Shown here: positions 8,916-14,195 of the stretch, in pieces
Numbering within the stretch: the stretch's first letter is position 1
Layout of the letters: every line of letters begins with the position of its first letter
Assembly (NCBI GenBank): GCA_039821645.1
Contig: JBCBNU010000035.1
Location: 1 to 28,157 of the forward strand
Source of the DNA: CALBPI01 sp039821645
GTDB taxonomy: Bacteria > Pseudomonadota > Gammaproteobacteria > Steroidobacterales > Woeseiaceae
DNA: 28,157 nt
Direction of reading: 5' to 3'
Program-made: the position numbers and the translations under genes
Notes under the pieces: model-generated
Told to the model about the DNA's origin: nothing
Seen by the model: the letters and a program-made list of their open reading frames with translations, nothing else
Databases searched by the model: none

Positions 8916-10379
8916 ATGAATTTCGTTACTCCTGATTTCTTACCTGCGCTGCCTGAGATTATCTTGCTTGGCTTGATCTCTGTTGTGTTGATTGCCGATC
9001 TCTTCATTTCGGATGAAAACCGCGTCGCGACGTTTTGGCTCTCGATGGTCAGTTTGGCTGTTGTGCTGGCCTCGGTTGTTTATGCGGCGCCCGATGCACG
9101 TGTTGAGACGTTCTCCGGGAGCTATGTCTCGGATTTGTTGTCGACCGTACTCAAGTTTGCTGCGACGGTGTGTCTTGCATTGGTCTTTGTTTACTCACGT
9201 GACTACCTGATGCGTAATGGCCTGAGAAAAGGCGAATTCTATTTGCTGTCTCTCTTCGGGCTGCTCGGCATTTTCGTCATGATCTCGGCGAACAGTCTCC
9301 TGACGCTTTATCTGGGCCTCGAAACACTCTCATTGTCTTTGTACGCACTGGTCGCGTTCGACAGGGACTCAAAGGTCTGCGCAGAGGCGGCGATGAAGTA
9401 CTTCGTCCTGGGTGCGATCGCCTCAGGTGCGTTCCTTTATGGGGTGTCTCTGGTCTACGGCATCACCGGTACGATCAATTTCGTGGAGATGGCAGAAGCC
9501 GTTCGCACGGTCGGGTCAGACGACATCGCGTTGTGGTTCGGTCTTGCATTCCTGATCGTTGGCATTGCCTTTAAATTCGGTGCAGTCCCTTTCCATATGT
9601 GGGTCCCAGATGTGTATCAGGGCGCGCGAACGCCAGTTACGCTTTACATGGGGTCGCTTTCCAAACTCGCCTCATTTGCTCTGGCCACTCGAGTGCTAAT
9701 CGATGGGCTGCCCTTGCTGCATGAGCAGTGGCACCAGATGTTGGCGGTGCTCGCGATTTTGTCGTTGGCCATTGGCAACATCGTGGCAATCGCTCAAACC
9801 AACATCAAACGCATGTTGGCCTATTCAACGATTTCGCATGTGGGGTTCATTCTTCTTGGATTTTTTGCCGGGAATGCAGAGGGCTATCAAGCCGCGCTCT
9901 TCTATACGCTGACCTACGCATTTACGGCGGCCGGCGCATTCGGCGTCGTGGTGTTGTTGTCACGCCAAGGGTTCGAAGCAGAGAATCTTGAGGACTTCTC
10001 GGGATTGAATGCTCGCAGTCCGTGGTTTGCAGCAATCATGGCGTGCTTTATGTTGGGGATGGCGGGTATCCCACCTTGGGTCGGGTTCTGGGCGAAGCTG
10101 CACATTATTGAGGCTGTGCTGCAGGCAAGCCGGACCGCGGGTGACTCTGCACCGCTATATGTTGGCGTGGCCATTACGATGGTCGTATTCTCGGTGATCG
10201 GGGCCTACTACTATTTGCGTGTCTTGAAATTCATCTATTTCGACAAGCCAATCGATACCAATCGTATTGTGGCGGCCCCGGACATGAAGCTTGCACTAAG
10301 CGCAAACGGGCTCGCAGTTCTTGCGCTCGGGATCGTTCCTGGTGGGCTTTTGGCGCTGTGCGCACAGGTTATCGGGTAG
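8916..10379 (+). CDS. nuoN: NADH-quinone oxidoreductase subunit N
   Basis: This is the third antiporter-like subunit of complex I, 487 aa, and it completes the nuo operon. It shows LYLGLETLSLSLYALVAF with the helix-5 glutamate, the half-helix segment VPFHMWVPDVYQGARTPVT and the lysine helix QTNIKRMLAYSTISHVGFIL. I chose ATG 8916 because it is preceded by GGGGCGGA and gives the usual N-terminus. An in-frame TTG at 8895, overlapping the nuoM stop, would add seven residues (MSGADRF) and is less likely. No terminator is visible between its stop and the initiator tRNA 66 bases downstream. Confidence 0.96.
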   Translation: MNFVTPDFLPALPEIILLGLISVVLIADLFISDENRVATFWLSMVSLAVVLASVVYAAPDARVETFSGSYVSDLLSTVLKFAATVCLALVFVYSRDYLMRNGLRKGEFYLLSLFGLLGIFVMISANSLLTLYLGLETLSLSLYALVAFDRDSKVCAEAAMKYFVLGAIASGAFLYGVSLVYGITGTINFVEMAEAVRTVGSDDIALWFGLAFLIVGIAFKFGAVPFHMWVPDVYQGARTPVTLYMGSLSKLASFALATRVLIDGLPLLHEQWHQMLAVLAILSLAIGNIVAIAQTNIKRMLAYSTISHVGFILLGFFAGNAEGYQAALFYTLTYAFTAAGAFGVVVLLSRQGFEAENLEDFSGLNARSPWFAAIMACFMLGMAGIPPWVGFWAKLHIIEAVLQASRTAGDSAPLYVGVAITMVVFSVIGAYYYLRVLKFIYFDKPIDTNRIVAAPDMKLALSANGLAVLALGIVPGGLLALCAQVIG

Positions 10380-10403
10380 GTTTCATAAATCGGTAACAAT
10401 TTG

Positions 10404-10432
10404 TTGCGCCGCAGTATCGGCATCTGTATATT
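10404..10432 (+). promoter_or_regulatory. Possible promoter of the initiator tRNA
   Basis: TTGCGC (10404-10409) and TATATT (10427-10432) are 17 bases apart, followed by a C-rich stretch before the tRNA at 10446. The -35 match is only three of six. The tRNA could also be read from nuo transcripts. Confidence 0.35.
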
Positions 10433-10445
10433 CCCGTCTTCCAGT

Positions 10446-10522
10446 TGCGGGGTGGAGCAGTCTGGCAGCTCGTCGGGCTCATAACCCGAAGGTCGCAGGT
10501 TCGAATCCTGCCCCCGCTACCA
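10446..10522 (+). tRNA. Initiator tRNA-fMet (CAT anticodon)
   Basis: This 77-base tRNA has an encoded CCA end. Initiator features are visible: three G-C pairs in the anticodon stem flanking CTCATAA, A11 in the D stem, a D loop with the extra base 17a, and no Watson-Crick pair at 1:72. The T loop is TTCGAAT between GCAGG and CCTGC. The acceptor stem pairs from G2-C71 to G7-C66. Position 1 is U (10446) and position 72 is U (10518), a U:U mismatch instead of the C1:A72 of E. coli. Loss of a strong 1:72 pair is what methionyl-tRNA formyltransferase requires, so function should be kept. In E. coli the matching gene (metY) heads the rimP-nusA-infB operon; here an opposite-strand gene separates them. 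Confidence 0.97.
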
Positions 10523-10529
10523 AGACACC

Positions 10530-10557
10530 AAAAGGGTCCCATTGGGACCCTTTTTTT
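10530..10557 (+). terminator. Rho-independent terminator after tRNA-fMet (probably bidirectional)
   Basis: GGGTCCC (10534-10540) pairs with GGGACCC (10544-10550) across a 3-base loop. The stem is flanked by AAAA on the left and TTTTTTT (10551-10557) on the right. The opposite strand gives the same stem followed by four T's, so it may also end the convergent hydrolase transcript. Confidence 0.9.
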
Positions 10558-10592
10558 GTTGGGTGAGCCGAGTTGAGCTGTTCATCTTGCGC

Positions 10593-11921
10593 TCACATAC
10601 CTTTGTGCTCCAGATAGTCCGCGACCGCTTGATAAGCAGGTAAAGAGGTGGGGTCGATTCGTCCATTCTTGGCCGATGGGAATGATGCGAATCGGACGAT
10701 GACCATGTTTGCGGTCGGGTCAATGTAAATCGTTTGACCATGGACCCCGCGGGCAGCGTAGGCACCGTGATCGTTGTGAAAGACCCACCACATTCCTCGA
10801 TAGCTGCCGCCCTCCAGCGTCGTGTAGCCGGCCTGAGCGAACTTCGCTTTGTCACCGCCGCCCTCGATGTTGTCGATCACCGATGCCGGGAAGAGCCGCG
10901 CACCTTTAACTGCACCGCGATTGAGCATCAACAGCCCGACTCGTCCAAGATCCCGTAACCCCGCGGTCAAGCCTCCACCGGCGAATGGTACGCCAACGCC
11001 ATCGACGGTCATGTAAGCGTCTTGCTCGGCACCAATGTGCTGCCAAATGCGCTCGGACAGGAGTTCGGTCACCTCCTTACCGGTCACTCGGGAAACGATC
11101 CAACCGAGCGCATCGGTGTTGATCGTCTTGTAGCCAAAGGCTTCACCATGGTCGCCGCTTGGGCGTACCGTCTGCAGATACTCAAAGTAGCCCTCTGGTC
11201 CATCGTAGTTGGCGGGCTTGGGTAAAGGGCTTGCCGCCGCCGAGTAGACCCATATGTCCGCTGTCGGATCGGCATAGTCCTCGCTGTAGTCGAGCGCCGT
11301 TGTCATATCCATAACTTCCCGGACCGTTGCGTTGCCAAAGGCGCTGGACGCAAGTTCCGGGACGATTGTTTCCACCAGCGCCGCGTCGTCGAGCGTACCT
11401 TCGGCAACCAGGATCTCGGCGAGCAGGCCGGTCATCGACTTGGTCATCGACATAGCGGCATGCTTGCCCGACTCATCCAGACAGCCGGTGTAATATTCGT
11501 AGACAATCTGGCCACCATGAATAATCAACATACCGTCGGTGTAGTTGACCGCCAGTGAGTCACGCCACGTCATGGGCTGGTCACTGTCCATAGGCGTGAA
11601 GGTCAGCTCATCGATCGCCTCGTCGAGTGCATAGGGCAGCGGCGAGGGCGCTCCGATACCTCGGCTAACGACCTCTGTCGGCAAGAACTCTCGCAGGTGA
11701 CAAACCGACCAACGCAGTTTAGGAAAACTGAAGTAGTTGGCATCCGGTTGAGTGATCAGCTTGTCTGGCGAGGGCGGGAAGCCTTCCATCCATCCGATAC
11801 TCCTAGGGTCAGATGATTGTGCATCTGGTGTCTCAACTTGAGCGAAAGTTGGCAAACTCTGCGCGGCCAATATCGACGCCGCTATCAGGGCGGTAGGTCG
11901 AGCACGGTTTATGAGGTTCAA
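10593..11921 (-). CDS. Exported serine hydrolase, beta-lactamase / 6-aminohexanoate-dimer hydrolase-like
   Basis: This 442-aa secreted or periplasmic enzyme belongs to the class C beta-lactamase / CubicO / NylB superfamily; the substrate is unknown. The nucleophile motif is S-M-T-K at residues 158-161. A tyrosine in FGYKTINTDALGW (near residue 262) probably replaces the YxN box, and RGVHGQTIYIDP is the KTG-equivalent box. This pattern resembles esterases and amide hydrolases more than true beta-lactamases. I chose the TTG start at 11921 because AGGAG lies six bases upstream and it begins a good signal peptide: RAR, a hydrophobic run, then a likely cut after TFAQ. The frame is open to 12047, but that extension covers the promoter region. 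It is the only gene on this strand between the nuo operon and pnp, and it separates tRNA-fMet from rimP. Confidence 0.9.
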   Translation of the reverse strand: MNLINRARPTALIAASILAAQSLPTFAQVETPDAQSSDPRSIGWMEGFPPSPDKLITQPDANYFSFPKLRWSVCHLREFLPTEVVSRGIGAPSPLPYALDEAIDELTFTPMDSDQPMTWRDSLAVNYTDGMLIIHGGQIVYEYYTGCLDESGKHAAMSMTKSMTGLLAEILVAEGTLDDAALVETIVPELASSAFGNATVREVMDMTTALDYSEDYADPTADIWVYSAAASPLPKPANYDGPEGYFEYLQTVRPSGDHGEAFGYKTINTDALGWIVSRVTGKEVTELLSERIWQHIGAEQDAYMTVDGVGVPFAGGGLTAGLRDLGRVGLLMLNRGAVKGARLFPASVIDNIEGGGDKAKFAQAGYTTLEGGSYRGMWWVFHNDHGAYAARGVHGQTIYIDPTANMVIVRFASFPSAKNGRIDPTSLPAYQAVADYLEHKGM

Positions 11922-11975
11922 GGTGAACTCCTGAGCGTCTGGCGAGAGCCAAATATGGCGGAAAGTTTGCTTCAC

Positions 11976-11984
11976 TGCTATACT
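11976..11984 (+). promoter_or_regulatory. Extended -10 promoter for the rimP leader
   Basis: TGCTATACT is an extended -10 (TGn followed by TATACT, five of six matches to TATAAT). The -35 region 17 bases upstream is poor (TGGCGG), which is normal for extended -10 promoters. The expected start point, about 11990, falls on the first base of the structured RNA. A GCCA-AATA-TGGC inverted repeat at 11948-11959 lies at the upstream edge and could be an operator. Confidence 0.6.
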
Positions 11985-12005
11985 GGCGTGCTGACGACAT
12001 GCGAA
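11977..12005 (-). promoter_or_regulatory. Possible hydrolase promoter overlapping the rimP-leader promoter
   Basis: On the minus strand TTCGCA (plus-strand 12000-12005) and TATAGC (plus-strand 11977-11982) are 17 bases apart; each matches consensus at four of six positions. The -10 overlaps the plus-strand TATACT. Transcription would begin about 50 bases before the hydrolase TTG start. Confidence 0.3.
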
Positions 12006-12099
12006 CTCCCTCGGCGTAGCCGACAGCAACGCATTTCGCCTTTGCAAATCCCGTTACGGGTTGCGAAGGCGCGTCAGCAAAGCCCCGCCGGGGCTTTTT
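11990..12099 (+). ncRNA. Structured leader or small RNA upstream of rimP (three-way junction plus terminator)
   Basis: No protein is apparent here, but the RNA folds well by eye. P1 is GCTGACG (11990-11996) with CGTCAGC (12072-12078), seven perfect pairs. P2 is ATGCG (11999-12003) with CGCAT (12030-12034) and encloses a TCGGC/GCCGA hairpin (12011-12023). P3 (12037-12071) pairs CGCCTT, GCAA and CCCG with CGGG, TTGC and AAGGCG around a TTA loop, and abuts P1 with no gap. A terminator follows at once. The RNA begins at the predicted transcription start and could be a free RNA of about 110 bases or the 5' part of the rimP operon mRNA. It is not a tRNA: there is no T arm and no CCA. Attenuator leaders upstream of rimP have been proposed in enterobacteria; I cannot tell whether this one is homologous. 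Confidence 0.6.
12079..12099 (+). terminator. Rho-independent terminator 1 in the rimP leader
   Basis: AAAGCCCC (12079-12086) pairs with GGGGCTTT (12090-12097) around a GCC loop and runs into TTTTT (12095-12099). It directly follows the three-way-junction RNA and lies about 80 bases before rimP, so it would end or attenuate operon transcription. Confidence 0.8.
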
Positions 12100-12143
12100 G
12101 TGTTTTTGTGGGTTGTCTCGAAGGCGGGGCGGCTCAGTGAGGG

Positions 12144-12163
12144 TGGGCTTCGGCCCATTTTTT
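12144..12163 (+). terminator. Rho-independent terminator 2, just before the rimP ribosome binding site
   Basis: TGGGC (12144-12148) and GCCCA (12153-12157) form a 5-bp stem closed by a stable TTCG tetraloop and followed by six T's (12158-12163). Upstream GGG can extend it by G-U pairs. It ends seven bases before the GGAG of rimP. Together with terminator 1 it makes a tandem barrier. Confidence 0.65.
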
Positions 12164-12181
12164 GGTTTTTGGAGCCTGATA

Positions 12182-12652
12182 TTGCTGATCGACAAGCTCA
12201 AAGCGTTCTTGAAGCCCGAGGTTGAACGCCTCGGATACGAACTTGTGGATCTCGAATATGCGGGCAACAACCGCAGTGCGGTCTTGCGCGTCTTTATTGA
12301 TCAGGAAGCCGGGATTACGTTGGATGACTGCGAAAAGGTGAGTAACGAAGTCGGGGCGGTATTGGATGTCGAAGACCCGATTCCAGGCGAGTACAACCTC
12401 GAGATCTCCTCACCGGGACTGGATCGTCCACTCACGGAGCCAGAGCACTTCGATCGCTATCGCGGAGAGCGCGTGAAGCTCAGGATGGAGAAGAGTTTTG
12501 TGGGTCGCCGACGGTTGACGGGACTCCTTGAGGGTATGGAAAACGACGAGGTCGTTCTCAATATCGATGGTGAGCAGCACAGCGTGCCCTTCGCCAGCGT
12601 AGAGATGGCCCGACTAGCACCGGACTATGACGCCGAGCTACGGCGCAAATAA
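12182..12652 (+). CDS. rimP: Ribosome maturation factor RimP
   Basis: This 156-aa cytoplasmic factor is needed for 30S subunit assembly (E. coli RimP has about 150 aa). The recognisable core is VGAVLDVEDPI followed by YNLEISSPGLDRPL and an SH3-like C-terminal domain. The open frame extends upstream to 12098, but that part overlaps the terminators and is unlike the family. I chose TTG 12182: GGAG lies seven bases upstream at 12171-12174 and the resulting N-terminus (MLIDKLKAFLKPEVERLGYE) matches the family. A non-ATG start directly behind two terminators suggests low or controlled expression. Nine bases separate its stop from nusA. It is first in the nusA-infB operon, as in most proteobacteria. 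Confidence 0.93.
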   Translation: MLIDKLKAFLKPEVERLGYELVDLEYAGNNRSAVLRVFIDQEAGITLDDCEKVSNEVGAVLDVEDPIPGEYNLEISSPGLDRPLTEPEHFDRYRGERVKLRMEKSFVGRRRLTGLLEGMENDEVVLNIDGEQHSVPFASVEMARLAPDYDAELRRK

Positions 12653-12661
12653 GAGCGGAAT

Positions 12662-14164
12662 ATGAGCAAAGAAATGCTGATGGTGATCGAAGCGGTCTCC
12701 AACGAGAAAGGTGTCGAGCGCGACATTATTTTCGAAGCGATGGAGGCGGCGCTGGCGTCAGCCACTCGCAAGCGCCATGGAGAGGACATCGACGTTCGCG
12801 TTTCGATTGATCGTGAAACCGGCGAGTACGATACGTTTCGGCGTTGGAAGGTTTTTGCGGACGATTCGACCGAGCTCGAAGTGCCGGATCGCGAATTGCG
12901 GATGATCGATGCCGTAGACGTGAACCCTGAAGCTGAGATTGATGGTTTCGTAGAAGTGCCGATTGAGTCGGTTGAGTTTGGTCGCATCGCGGCGCAAACC
13001 GCGAAGCAGGTCATCGTGCAGCGCGTTCGTGAAGCGGAACGCCAGAAGATCGTTGAAGAGTTCGAGCATCGAGTTGGCGAGATGCTGAGCGGGCTCGTCA
13101 AGCGGGTCGATCGCAACGGCGTCTACGTGGACCTCGGCGGCACAGCGGAGGGCTTTATCCCGCGGGAGAACATGTTGCCGCGTGAGCCGGTGCGCCAACA
13201 GGATCGCATCAAGGCCCGTCTGGTTGAGGTCCGCTCCGAGCAGCGCGGTCCGCAGCTGTTTATGAGTCGCACCGCGCCGGAATTCTTGATCGACCTGTTC
13301 CAATTGGAAGTGCCGGAGGTCGGACAGGGCTTGATCGATATTCTGGGCGCGGCCCGTGATCCTGGTCTACGCGCCAAAATCGCGGTACGCAGCAACGATA
13401 ATCGCATCGACCCCGTAGGCGCTTGCGTCGGCATGCGTGGGTCTCGTGTACAGGCGGTTTCAAACGAGTTGGCCGGCGAGCGCGTAGACATCATTCTGCA
13501 TGACGAAAACCCCGCCCAGTTCGTGGTGAATGCAATGTCGCCGGCGGAAGTGGTTTCCATTGTTGTCGACGAAGACAAGCACTCGATGGATATCGCTGTC
13601 GATGAGGACAAGCTGTCCCAGGCGATTGGTCGCGGCGGACAGAATATTCGTCTTGCCAGCGAGCTCACCGGCTGGGAGCTGAACGTAATGACCGAGGCGG
13701 ATGCCGAGGCGAAGAGTGAAGCCGAAATGCGTGAGCTATCCGACGTCTTCATGAAGCAGCTCGATGTCGACACGGAAATCGCGACGATCCTCGTACAGGA
13801 AGGGTTTTCCACGATCGAGGAGATCGCCTATGTGCCGGCCGGTGAGTTAGCTGCGATCGACGAGTTCGATGAAGACATGGTCGACGAACTACGCAGTCGC
13901 GCGAGGGATGTACTTTTGACGCAAGCGATTGCGAACGAAGAAGTCATCGACGGCGCGGAGCCGGCTGCTGATTTGCTAGAAGTGGAAGGTGTCGACAGCG
14001 AGCTAGCTGCGCACTTGGCAAGTCATGGGATCGTCACTCGCGATGACTTGGCGGAACAGGCCACGGATGACCTGCTGGAAATTATTGATACCGATCCGGA
14101 GACGGCGGGCGAGCTGATCATGGCAGCTCGTGCGCACTGGTTCGCGGAAGAGGAACAGAGCTGA
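12662..14164 (+). CDS. nusA: Transcription termination/antitermination factor NusA
   Basis: This 500-aa RNA polymerase-associated protein modulates pausing, termination and antitermination. In order it has: the N-terminal RNA polymerase-binding domain (1 to about 125); an S1 domain (from about 135, GEMLSGLVKRVDRNGVYVDL); two KH domains (IDPVGACVGMRGSRVQAV and SQAIGRGGQNIRLASEL); and two acidic C-terminal helix-hairpin repeats (from about 365 and from about 440), as in E. coli and other gammaproteobacteria. ATG 12662 follows GAGCGG. It lies between rimP and infB. In E. coli NusA represses its own operon through leader termination, which fits the two terminators upstream here. Confidence 0.98.
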   Translation: MSKEMLMVIEAVSNEKGVERDIIFEAMEAALASATRKRHGEDIDVRVSIDRETGEYDTFRRWKVFADDSTELEVPDRELRMIDAVDVNPEAEIDGFVEVPIESVEFGRIAAQTAKQVIVQRVREAERQKIVEEFEHRVGEMLSGLVKRVDRNGVYVDLGGTAEGFIPRENMLPREPVRQQDRIKARLVEVRSEQRGPQLFMSRTAPEFLIDLFQLEVPEVGQGLIDILGAARDPGLRAKIAVRSNDNRIDPVGACVGMRGSRVQAVSNELAGERVDIILHDENPAQFVVNAMSPAEVVSIVVDEDKHSMDIAVDEDKLSQAIGRGGQNIRLASELTGWELNVMTEADAEAKSEAEMRELSDVFMKQLDVDTEIATILVQEGFSTIEEIAYVPAGELAAIDEFDEDMVDELRSRARDVLLTQAIANEEVIDGAEPAADLLEVEGVDSELAAHLASHGIVTRDDLAEQATDDLLEIIDTDPETAGELIMAARAHWFAEEEQS

Positions 14165-14195
14165 GCATTGAGCGCTCGGCTGCGGAGAACACTAC

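Noticed and set aside
11922..12047. Upstream extension of the serine hydrolase frame (42 codons).
   Set aside because: It would place the signal peptide internally and cross the likely promoter. TTG 11921 has AGGAG at six bases and starts the signal peptide.
11990..12078. Possible tRNA, because a 7-bp stem closes a branched fold near rimP where tRNAs are common.
   Set aside because: There is no 5-bp T arm with a TTCGA loop next to the acceptor, no anticodon arm of normal size and no CCA. The third arm is a 35-base hairpin.
12098..12181. Upstream extension of the rimP frame.
   Set aside because: It lies over both terminators, encodes a Cys/Arg/Gly/Phe-rich stretch unlike RimP, and a TTG with good GGAG spacing is available at 12182.
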